Shown here: in pieces, positions 9,470 through 17,389 of the stretch
Layout: each line of letters begins with the position of its first letter
Numbering within the stretch: position 1 is the first letter of the stretch
DNA from: Caulobacter hibisci
GTDB taxonomy: Bacteria; Pseudomonadota; Alphaproteobacteria; Caulobacterales; Caulobacteraceae
Length of the DNA stretch: 64,000 nt
Assembly: GCF_016135805.1 (NCBI RefSeq)
Contig: NZ_JADWOX010000007.1
Location: 1-64,000, forward strand
Direction of reading: 5' to 3'
Program-made: the position numbers and the translations under genes
Notes under the pieces: model-generated
The model's input: only the letters and a program-made list of their open reading frames with translations
What the model was told of the DNA's origin: nothing
The model's database searches: none

Positions 9470-9505
9470 CATGGCCTTTGCCAAGTCCAGATGAGCCTGG
9501 CTTTG

Positions 9506-9533
9506 GTTATAGGTTCCCGGGTTTATCTATAAC
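9506..9533 (+). promoter_or_regulatory. GTTATAG-N14-CTATAAC operator candidate (perfect palindrome arms)
   Basis: GTTATAG (9506-9512) and CTATAAC (9527-9533) form perfect inverted 7-bp arms (8 bp with the flanking G and C) around a 14-nt spacer. This is the cleanest of the four copies in the window and lies 108 nt before the next receptor start. Confidence 0.6.
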
Positions 9534-9641
9534 CGGAACGCTCCCGGAACGCTGTTAGCTCAGGCTTGGCCGATCTCGGCCCGTCCGGAGAAGCCCCCCG
9601 CGAGGAGGCCAAGGGCGACCAGGCTCACCAGGGAGGGGCGT

Positions 9642-11915
9642 ATGCATAGGAAGACTATGCTTTTGGCCGCGGCTGCGGCTGTCACTGGATTCATCGGGGC
9701 GGGGCAGGGGGCGCTCGCCCAGACGGCGACGCCGCCGGCCGACCAGGGCGGCTTCGTCATCGAGGAGGTGGTGGTCACCGCCCGCCGCGTGACCGAGAAC
9801 CTGCAGGACACGCCGGTCTCGGTGTCGGCCTTCACCGGCGACATGCTGGAGCGCCGGCAGATCAACAGCACGGCCGATCTCGACGACGCCACGCCCAGCC
9901 TGCAATTCGCGCCCGTCTCGCCGCTGACCGGCAATTCGGCCGCGGCCCAGATCTTCATCCGCGGCGTGGGACAGACCGACGCCACCGCCGGGGTCGATCC
10001 GGGCGTCGGGCTCTATATCGACGACGTCTATATGGGCTCGGCGGTCGGCGGGGTCATGGACTTCCGCGACATCGCCGGCGTCCAGGTGCTGCGCGGCCCG
10101 CAGGGCACGCTGTTTGGCCGCAACACCATCGGCGGCGCCATCCTGCTGACCACCGCCGCGCCGGGCGAGGAGTTCGGCGGCAGCTTCAAGGCCGGCTTCG
10201 GCACCGACAACCTGCGCGAGGGCATACTGGCGCTGAACGTGCCGGTCTCCGACACCCTGAAGACCCGCTTCACCTACGGCACGCGGGTGCAGGACGGCTA
10301 TGTCACCCGCCTCTACGACGGCAAGAAGCTGGGCGACGTCAACACCTTCACCATCACCGGCAAGGCCCGCTGGACGCCGACCGAGAAGTTCACCGCCGAA
10401 CTGCGCGGCGACTACACCAAGTCCGACGAGAACGGCGCGCCGCTGGTGTTCGCCGCCATCAACGAGACCTCGGCCTTCCCGCGCGCGGTCAGCTACGCGG
10501 CCGGCTGCCCGGGCATGGCCTCGGTCGGCACGGCCGTGCCGATGGTCAAGGACGCTCGCTGCGCCAATGATTTCTACAACGCCGGCAAGTACGCCAACAA
10601 CGGCACCCACCCGGTCAACAGCGACCTGGAAGGCGTCGGCGGCTCGCTGCTGCTGGAATACAGGCTGGCCGACGCCCTGACCCTGAAGTCGATCAGCGCC
10701 TATCGCAGCCTGGAATGGGCCGGCAGCCGCGACGCCGACAACACCCCGTTCCCGATCCTGGCGACCGACTATGCCAGCAAGGGCTTCCAGGTCAGCCAGG
10801 AGTTCCAGGCGCTGTATTCGGGTTCGCGCCTGACCGGGGTGGCGGGCCTGTTCCTGTTCCGCCAGGCGGTGGACGACATCCTGACCGTCACCCTATCGCC
10901 GCCGACCGCGCCGACCGGCACGCGCGACAGCAACAACAACGAGGTCCGCAACAAGAACTGGGCCGCCTTCAGCCAGTGGACCTTCAAGGCCACCGAGGCC
11001 CTCAGCGTCACCGCCGGCCTGCGCTACACCGACGAGACCAAGGGCTCGCGGCCCTACCAGTTCAACTACTCGAACCCGACCGTGCTCTACGTGCCCTACA
11101 AGCTCTATGAGCGGAAGTTCTCGGCCACGACGGGCTCGTTCCAGGCCCAGTACCGCTGGAACCCGGCGGTCATGACCTATGTCAGCTGGTCGCAGGGCTT
11201 CAAGGGCGGCGGCTTCAACAGCCGCTTCAACGGCGTGGTCGCCGCCGGCCAGCCGCCGTCGTTCGAGCCGGAGACGGCCGAGACCACCGAGGTCGGCGCC
11301 AAGCTCGATCTCGGCGGCAAGCTGCGGATCAACGCCGACGTCTTCTCGACGGCCTATGAGGACCTGCAGTTCACCTACCGCGTCGGCACCGCGCCCTATC
11401 TGTTCAATGCCGGCAAGGCGACGATCAAGGGCCTGGAGGTCGAGTACACCTACGTGCCGACCAACAAGCTCGTGGTCGAGGGCGGCTTCTCCTATCTCGA
11501 CGACAGCATCGACGAGGTCTCGACCATCGTCGGGGCCACCACCTCGGTCACCACCAACAGCCAGCTGCCCTATACGCCCAAGTGGCAGGGCAACGTCTCG
11601 GTGGCCTACACGGTCGATCTGCCCAATGACCTGACCCTGATCCCGCGCGGCGAGATCGTCTACATCGACAGCCAGTTCTTCGACGCCGGCAACACCAAGG
11701 AGATCGCCCAGCTCGACGCGATCACCAAGGTCAACCTCGGGGTGCTGCTGGAGAACCGCGTCGCCGACTGGAAGGCCCAGCTGTCGATCAACAACCTGAC
11801 CAAGGAGATCTATCCGGTGGCGGGCAATTCCTCGCTCGGCACCAGCTCGGGCTATGCCGAGGTCGCCTACAATCGCGGCCGCGAGGTGGCGCTGTCCTTC
11901 ACCAAGCGCTTCTAG
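9642..11915 (+). CDS. TonB-dependent outer-membrane receptor, gallate-cluster copy 2
   Basis: 757-aa TonB-dependent receptor with signal peptide (about 1-26, ending GALAQ), TonB box IEEVVVTARR (about 38-47), plug with VQVLRGPQGTLFGRNT (about 148-163) and a barrel ending in SFTKRF. The start is ATG 9642, with GGGAGGGG just upstream. It carries its own GTTATAG palindrome, so it appears to belong to the same regulon as tannase-galA and the receptor at 7187, although the two receptors diverge in the barrel. It converges on the ThDP enzyme gene with only 14 nt between the stop codons. Likely uptake of a phenolic ligand; identity unknown. Confidence 0.9.
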   Translation: MHRKTMLLAAAAAVTGFIGAGQGALAQTATPPADQGGFVIEEVVVTARRVTENLQDTPVSVSAFTGDMLERRQINSTADLDDATPSLQFAPVSPLTGNSAAAQIFIRGVGQTDATAGVDPGVGLYIDDVYMGSAVGGVMDFRDIAGVQVLRGPQGTLFGRNTIGGAILLTTAAPGEEFGGSFKAGFGTDNLREGILALNVPVSDTLKTRFTYGTRVQDGYVTRLYDGKKLGDVNTFTITGKARWTPTEKFTAELRGDYTKSDENGAPLVFAAINETSAFPRAVSYAAGCPGMASVGTAVPMVKDARCANDFYNAGKYANNGTHPVNSDLEGVGGSLLLEYRLADALTLKSISAYRSLEWAGSRDADNTPFPILATDYASKGFQVSQEFQALYSGSRLTGVAGLFLFRQAVDDILTVTLSPPTAPTGTRDSNNNEVRNKNWAAFSQWTFKATEALSVTAGLRYTDETKGSRPYQFNYSNPTVLYVPYKLYERKFSATTGSFQAQYRWNPAVMTYVSWSQGFKGGGFNSRFNGVVAAGQPPSFEPETAETTEVGAKLDLGGKLRINADVFSTAYEDLQFTYRVGTAPYLFNAGKATIKGLEVEYTYVPTNKLVVEGGFSYLDDSIDEVSTIVGATTSVTTNSQLPYTPKWQGNVSVAYTVDLPNDLTLIPRGEIVYIDSQFFDAGNTKEIAQLDAITKVNLGVLLENRVADWKAQLSINNLTKEIYPVAGNSSLGTSSGYAEVAYNRGREVALSFTKRF

Positions 11916-11929
11916 GAAACCGGCGCCGG

Positions 11930-13612
11930 TCAGCCCATCCAGCGGCTGACCGGCACGGCGCTGTCTTCCAGCGGCTGGGAGATCACGTCGATCAGGGTCG
12001 GGCCGTCATGGGCCAGGGCGGCGCGGACCACGCCGTCCAGCTCGGCCGGATCGGCCACCGACCAGGACTTCAGCCCGAAGGCCTCGGCGATGCGGGCATG
12101 GTCGGAGCGGCCGAAATCGACCGAGAAATAGCGCTCGCCATAGCCGCTCTTCTGGCTGGCCTTGATCCAGCCGTACGAGGCGTTGGAGAACACGATTAGG
12201 GTGATCGGCAGGCGCTTGCGGACGATGGTCTCCAGTTCTCCCACGGCGAAGCCGAAGCTGCCGTCGCCCATCACCGCCACCACCTTGGAATTGGGTGCGC
12301 CATAGGCCGCGCCGATCGAGGCGGGCAGGGAGAAGCCCAGCGCGCCATGCGCGCGGTTGGTGATGAACCGCCGGCCGGTGACGTTGAAGTCGAAATAGCC
12401 GGAGAAATAGGGGCAGGGCGTGCCGGGATCGGCGACGATCACGCCGTCGCGGGGCAGGGCGGCCTGCAGCGCCGCCAGCACCCGCTCGGGCCGGATCGGG
12501 CGGTCGTTGGAGCGGGCCAGGTCTTCGAACCTCGCCCGCTTGGCTAGGCGCACCGCCTTCAGACGCTCGGCCGCGCCGGTGTCGCGGGCCTTCCCCTCCA
12601 GCCGGCGAGTGATCTCGGCGTCCAGGGCCGCCAGGCACAGGCGCGCGTCGCCGACCAGCCCGGCCTCGACGCGGTAGTTGGCGCCGACCACCATCGGGTC
12701 GACGTCGATATGGACGATCGGAACGTCGCGGCCCGGGACCTCGCCGTGCTCGGTGGTGGTCGAGCCCGCGCGGCAGCCGACGAAGATCACCGTGTCGGCG
12801 CTGGCAACGACCTCTCGGGTCTGGGCGACCCCGCCATTGGCCCCGACCACGCCCACGGCCAGCGGATGGTCGTCGGCGATCGCGCCGTGGCCGCTGACGG
12901 TCGAGGCGACCGGGGCGTCGAGCAGGCTCGCCAGGGCGGCCAGCTCGGCGCTGGCGCCGGAGATGATCACGCCGCCGCCGACCACCAATACCGGCCGTTT
13001 CGCCGCCAGGATCACGTCCGCAGCCGCCGCCACCAGATCGGGCGATGGTCCGGTGCGGAAGGCGGGGAACGAGCCGTGCTCGGCTTGGGCCCAGAGGTCG
13101 AAATCCGCCGTCTGCTTCTGAAGGTCGTAGGGCAGACCGATATGGGTGGCGCCGGGTCGGCCCGTCGTCGCCGCGCGGAAGGCGGTGCGGAAGACATGCG
13201 GGATCTGGCCGACATGGTCGACGACCGTGTTCCACTTGGTCAGCGGCCGAAACAGCGCCTTCTGGTCCAGCTCGGTCAGGGGATAGCGGCCGCGCGCGGT
13301 CACCGGAACGTCGGAGGTGATCGACAGCAGGGCGATCGACGACTCGTTGGCCTCGACCACGCCGGGCAGGATGTAGGTCGCACCGCCGCCGCTGGGGCCC
13401 TCGCAGACCCCGACCTTGCCGGTCACCCGGGCATAGGCGTCCGCCATGTAGGCGGCGCTGCGCTCGTCGCGGGTCAGCACGTGCTCCATGCCGTGATCCA
13501 GGCGCGCCAGGGCGTCGTAGAACGGCAGGCTGGTGTCGCCGCACAGGCCGAAGATGTGCTTGACGCCGTGGTGCTGCAGCATCCGCACGGCAGCTTCCGC
13601 GCCAGTGGTCAT
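11930..13612 (-). CDS. Thiamine-diphosphate-dependent enzyme, acetolactate synthase-like
   Basis: 560-aa ThDP enzyme with the three-domain layout of acetohydroxyacid synthases and 2-oxoacid decarboxylases: PYR domain (about 5-170, catalytic Glu in RDERSAAYMADAYAR), central domain (about 185-320, VLVVGGGV) and PP domain (about 370-535) with the Mg/ThDP motif GDGSFGF followed about 25 residues later by FSNASYG. The start is set at ATG 13612, with AGGAG nine nt upstream; the longer frame from 13669 lacks an RBS. A housekeeping AHAS would have its small subunit (ilvH) next door, which is absent. In this aromatic cluster a 2-oxoacid decarboxylase or carboligase role is more likely, but the substrate is unknown. 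Confidence 0.82.
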   Translation of the reverse strand: MTTGAEAAVRMLQHHGVKHIFGLCGDTSLPFYDALARLDHGMEHVLTRDERSAAYMADAYARVTGKVGVCEGPSGGGATYILPGVVEANESSIALLSITSDVPVTARGRYPLTELDQKALFRPLTKWNTVVDHVGQIPHVFRTAFRAATTGRPGATHIGLPYDLQKQTADFDLWAQAEHGSFPAFRTGPSPDLVAAAADVILAAKRPVLVVGGGVIISGASAELAALASLLDAPVASTVSGHGAIADDHPLAVGVVGANGGVAQTREVVASADTVIFVGCRAGSTTTEHGEVPGRDVPIVHIDVDPMVVGANYRVEAGLVGDARLCLAALDAEITRRLEGKARDTGAAERLKAVRLAKRARFEDLARSNDRPIRPERVLAALQAALPRDGVIVADPGTPCPYFSGYFDFNVTGRRFITNRAHGALGFSLPASIGAAYGAPNSKVVAVMGDGSFGFAVGELETIVRKRLPITLIVFSNASYGWIKASQKSGYGERYFSVDFGRSDHARIAEAFGLKSWSVADPAELDGVVRAALAHDGPTLIDVISQPLEDSAVPVSRWMG

Positions 13613-13787
13613 CGTCTGGGCTCCTCCCGTAGCCGTCCTTGGTACGGGCGCGCGCGATGCGCCGGCCATTCAAGACGGGCCTTCGGCTATCGGTTCTGTG
13701 AGAAACGGCGCGGGCGTCGTGACCGCGCGGGCCAAGCAGCGCTAAAGGTGCGCACGGCCGCCGTCCGATCGCGGTCAGGAGTATCCG

Positions 13788-15065
13788 ATGGCCCAGCCGC
13801 GCCACCCCTTCGCGTTCGCCAGCTTCCGCTATTTCTGGACGGCGCGGATGTGTTCGGTCCTGGCCCAGAACATCCTGGTCATCGTCGTCGGCTGGCAGGT
13901 CTACGACATGGCCCGCGCCACCATGAACACCAAGGACGCGGCCCTCCAGCTCGGCTTCGTCGGCCTGGCCCAGTTCGCGCCGCTGTTCGTCCTGACCCTG
14001 GTGACCGGCTGGGCGGCCGACCGTTACGACCGCCGCCTGATCGTCTGCATCACCACCAGCCTGCAACTGCTCTGCGCCGCCGCCCTGGGCTGGCTGACCT
14101 GGTCGGGCGCGGCGACCATTCCGGCCCTGCTGGGCGTGGCGGTGTTCCTCGGGGTGGCGCGAGCCTTCTCGATGCCGGCCCTCAACGCCCTGGGCCCCAA
14201 TATCGTGCCGCCGGAAGTGCTGCCGATGGCCATCGCTACCAACGCCATCGCCAGCCGGGTTGGCGCGATCCTCGGCCCGGCCGCCGGCGGCTATCTCTAC
14301 GCCTGGTCGCCGCCCGTTCCCTACCTCGCCAGCGCCGGGCTGTTCGCCCTGTCGCTGTTCTGCATGCTGCTGGTCCGCCCGGCCGCCCGCACGATCGGCC
14401 CGCCGCGCAAGCCCTGGAAGCTGATGCTCGAGGGCCTGGTCTATGTGCGGGCCAACAAGCTGGTGCTGGGGGCGATCTCGCTGGACCTGTTCGCCGTGCT
14501 GCTGGGCGGGGCCACGGCCATGCTGCCGATCTTCGCGCGCGACATCCTGCATGTCGGCCCCGAGGGCCTGGGCCACCTGCGCGCCGCTCCGGCGGCCGGG
14601 GCCATGGCCACGGCCCTGCTGTTCTCCTGGCGGCCGCTGAAGCACGACGTCGGGGTCAAGATGCTGGTCGCGGTCGTCGTCTTCGGCGTCGCCACCGTGG
14701 TCTTCGGCCTGTCGCGCTGGCTGCCCCTGTCCCTCGGCTGCCTCGCGGTGCTGGGCGCTGCCGACATGCTGTCGGTCTATGTCCGCCAGTCGCTGATCCA
14801 GCTGTCGACGCCCGACGAGATGCGGGGACGCGTGGCGGCGGTGTCGTCGCTGTTCATCTCGGCCTCCAACGAACTGGGCGAGGCGGAGTCCGGGTTCCTC
14901 GCCGCCGCCGTCGGGCCCGTGCCGGCGGTGGTGTTCGGCGGCGTCGGGGCGATCATCATCACCGGCCTCTGGGCCTGGTGGTTCCCGGCCCTGCGCCGGG
15001 CGCTGACCTTCGAATTCGTCCAGGCGGAGGTGCAAGCCGACACCCCGCCGCGCCGAAATGGATAG
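13788..15065 (+). CDS. MFS transporter, EntS/MFS_3-like exporter family
   Basis: 425-aa major facilitator protein with about 12 hydrophobic segments. The loop 2-3 signature is present as GWAADRYDRR (about 82-91), typical of MFS, and the overall sequence resembles the MFS_3 branch that contains the enterobactin exporter EntS. The start is ATG 13788, following CAGGAG. It is divergent from the ThDP gene across 175 bp and is followed 132 bp later by the TolB-like gene. Family members are proton-coupled exporters of siderophores, drugs or metabolites, so it may expel aromatic intermediates, but that is inference. Confidence 0.85.
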   Translation: MAQPRHPFAFASFRYFWTARMCSVLAQNILVIVVGWQVYDMARATMNTKDAALQLGFVGLAQFAPLFVLTLVTGWAADRYDRRLIVCITTSLQLLCAAALGWLTWSGAATIPALLGVAVFLGVARAFSMPALNALGPNIVPPEVLPMAIATNAIASRVGAILGPAAGGYLYAWSPPVPYLASAGLFALSLFCMLLVRPAARTIGPPRKPWKLMLEGLVYVRANKLVLGAISLDLFAVLLGGATAMLPIFARDILHVGPEGLGHLRAAPAAGAMATALLFSWRPLKHDVGVKMLVAVVVFGVATVVFGLSRWLPLSLGCLAVLGAADMLSVYVRQSLIQLSTPDEMRGRVAAVSSLFISASNELGEAESGFLAAAVGPVPAVVFGGVGAIIITGLWAWWFPALRRALTFEFVQAEVQADTPPRRNG

Positions 15066-15197
15066 GGCCGCACGCAATTCTGATCGACACGCCGGGGTCG
15101 TCTCCGGCTTAGCCTAGAAGAACAAGAAGACGGAGCCGACGCCGTCCAACCAAGACCAAGCCGCTGCGTGACAGGCGGCGCGTACCAGGAGGAACCT

Positions 15198-17054
15198 ATG
15201 GATCGCCGACACTTCCTCGCCGCTGTTCCGGCCGCGTTGATGGCGGGCAAGGCGATGGCCGCGGCGCCCGCGTCGTCTAAAGGCGTGATGCTGATGAACC
15301 GCATCGGGCCCTCATCGTCCGAGCTCTATATCGCCAACGCCGACGGCTCCAATGAGCGCAAGCTGCTGCAGGGGGCCTCGGTGTTCGAGTACCACGCCAG
15401 CTTCGGCCCCGACGGCAAGTCGGTGATCTTCACCTCCGAGCGCCTGGGCGACGGCCAGTCGGACCTGTTCCGCGCCAATCTCGACGGCTCGGGCATCCAG
15501 CCCCTGGTCGTCGGCTCGGCGGTCGACGACTCCGGCGAGCTGTCGCCGGACGGCTCGCGCCTGGCCTTCGTCTCGACCCGCCAGGGCTATGTGGCCAATG
15601 TCTGGATCCTGGATCTGAAGACCAAGCGCCTGACCAACCTGACCGGCGCGCCCGAGGTGCAGGGCGATCCCAGCCTGCCCAACGGCTTCTTCCGCCCCGC
15701 CTGGTCGCCCGACGGCAAGCAGATCGCCTTCTCGTCCGACCGCAACACCGACTGGCGCGGCCACCACGAGGGCAAGGGCTGGGAGCACACCCAGGAGCTG
15801 TCGATCTACGTTATCGGCGCTGACGGCAAGGGCTTGCGCCGCGTCGCCTCCAAGCCGGGCTACTGCCTGGGCTCGCCCAAGTGGTCGCCGGACGGCAAGC
15901 GCGTGGCCTTCTACGAGCTGACCACGGAAGACACCTGGTTCACCCGCCGGCCCGACACCGTCGGCGGCGTCACCTCGCAGATCGTCTCGGTCGATGTCGC
16001 CACCGGCGAGCGCGTCGAGCTGACCTCGGGACCGGGCTTCAAGCTGTTCCCGCAGTTCCTGAGCGACGACGTCGTCGCCTATCAGCGCAAGGGCGGGCCG
16101 GAGGAGGGGCTCTACACCACCGACGGCAAGCCGCCGATCAAGCGCGTCGTCCGCTCGCCCGTCTGGTCGCCCGACGGCAAGAGCGTGATCTACGAGAAGG
16201 TCGGCTTCAAGGCCCGCGGGCAGTTCAAGCCGCTCTACAGCTGGGACCCGAAGTTCGACTACCTGCACACCGACGTTTTCCCGGTCGTGGCCGGCGACGG
16301 AACCCTGGCGATCACCGAAAAGCAGCAGGGCAACTCCTCGCTGGTGACCATGAACCGCGACGGCTCCAATCGCCGCGTGGTGTTCGAGGTCGAGGGCAGG
16401 GGACTGGACCCGGTGCTGCTGAAGAAGGGCCTGGCCGGCGCCTTCATGCCGGGCTGGTCGCCCGACGGCCAGTGGCTGACCTTCGGCATGGGCGTCTGGT
16501 TCCAGGAACGGACCAAGGGCAAGGCCACCCTGATGCGGGTGCGCCGCGACGGCACGGACTACGAGCCCCTGACCGACGGCACGGTCCATTCGGGCTTCCC
16601 CAGCTACTCGGCCGACGGCAAGGAGATCGTCTTCCGCGTCTGGGGCGAGAGCGAGAAGGGCCTGCGGGTCATCAATCTCGACACCCGCCAGATCCGGGTG
16701 CTGACAACCGGCTACGACAACCTTCCGTTCTGGTCGCCGGACGGCAAGCGCATCGTCTTCACGCGCAAGGTGGACGCGGTGAACTTCGACGTCTTCACGA
16801 TCCGGCCCGACGGCTCGGACCTGCAGCGCCTGACCACCAATCGCGGCAACGACGGCCACGCCGTCTGGAGCGCCGATGGCCGCATCCTGTTCAGCACCGG
16901 CATGTACGGCTTCCGCGAGGAAGCGGCGCTCTATGACAACACCTTCCAGCCCTACGGCCAGATCATGGTCATGAACGCCGACGGCACGGGCAAGCGCCTG
17001 CTGACCGACAGTCTTTGGGAAGACTCCATGCCCATGTACCTGCCGGCGAAATAA
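15198..17054 (+). CDS. TolB-like PD40 beta-propeller protein, probable Tat export
   Basis: 618-aa protein made of TolB/WD40-like PD40 repeats: at least nine copies of the S-P/A-D-G-K/R/S signature (for example WSPDGKQIAF, WSPDGKRVAF, YSADGKEIVF) from about residue 70 to 600, enough for one or two six- to eight-bladed propellers. The N-terminus MDRRHFLAAVPAALMAG looks like a twin-arginine signal. The start is ATG 15198, with AGGAGGA directly upstream; the frame open from 15168 is rejected. No hydrolase or peptidase domain follows the propeller. Such stand-alone propellers are periplasmic and often act as binding partners or oligosaccharide/aromatic lyase-like enzymes. The position between transporters and a receptor suggests a role in substrate handling. 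Confidence 0.8.
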   Translation: MDRRHFLAAVPAALMAGKAMAAAPASSKGVMLMNRIGPSSSELYIANADGSNERKLLQGASVFEYHASFGPDGKSVIFTSERLGDGQSDLFRANLDGSGIQPLVVGSAVDDSGELSPDGSRLAFVSTRQGYVANVWILDLKTKRLTNLTGAPEVQGDPSLPNGFFRPAWSPDGKQIAFSSDRNTDWRGHHEGKGWEHTQELSIYVIGADGKGLRRVASKPGYCLGSPKWSPDGKRVAFYELTTEDTWFTRRPDTVGGVTSQIVSVDVATGERVELTSGPGFKLFPQFLSDDVVAYQRKGGPEEGLYTTDGKPPIKRVVRSPVWSPDGKSVIYEKVGFKARGQFKPLYSWDPKFDYLHTDVFPVVAGDGTLAITEKQQGNSSLVTMNRDGSNRRVVFEVEGRGLDPVLLKKGLAGAFMPGWSPDGQWLTFGMGVWFQERTKGKATLMRVRRDGTDYEPLTDGTVHSGFPSYSADGKEIVFRVWGESEKGLRVINLDTRQIRVLTTGYDNLPFWSPDGKRIVFTRKVDAVNFDVFTIRPDGSDLQRLTTNRGNDGHAVWSADGRILFSTGMYGFREEAALYDNTFQPYGQIMVMNADGTGKRLLTDSLWEDSMPMYLPAK

Positions 17055-17389
17055 GGGAAACCGCGTTCGATAAAGCTATCGGGCGCTGCGGGTTTTTGAT
17101 CCCTCTCTTCCGTCCTTCGCCTGATCTACTTCAACTCGGAGATCAGCGGGGGCGGGAGAGACCTCAGAGGATCGTCAGCAGGACATCGAGAGCGCGTCTC
17201 GGCGCAGGGCTCCGTCGCTTGTCGCGACGGGCGTGCGAGACTTCGCGCCTCGATCGCTGATGATCTTCCGAGGCTCGATCCCCGCGAAATTCAGGTCGGC
17301 GACCGGTCGCGTGCGGGGCCGTCGATCCAAAGCCAATCAACGACCCCAGTCCAAAGAGGCGGGGCGATGAAATATGAGGGAGGTTACGA
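17055..17389. other. 335-bp intergenic region before a receptor gene
   Basis: No gene is supported. Near the start, AACCGC and GCGGGTTTTT (about 17061-17097) enclose the 14-bp near-palindrome CGATAAAGCTATCG, which looks like a terminator for the TolB-like gene. No GTTATAG element is present, so the receptor at 17390 appears to be under different control from those at 7187 and 9642. Confidence 0.5.

Noticed and set aside
11930..13612. Housekeeping acetolactate synthase (ilvB)
   Set aside because: No small-subunit gene adjacent, and placed within an aromatic-degradation island; the specific function is left open.
12006..15077. Very long minus-strand open frame (about 1020 codons) over the ThDP and MFS genes
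   Set aside because: Arg/Gly/Pro-rich low-complexity translation with no family features; it is the antisense frame of real high-GC genes on both strands.
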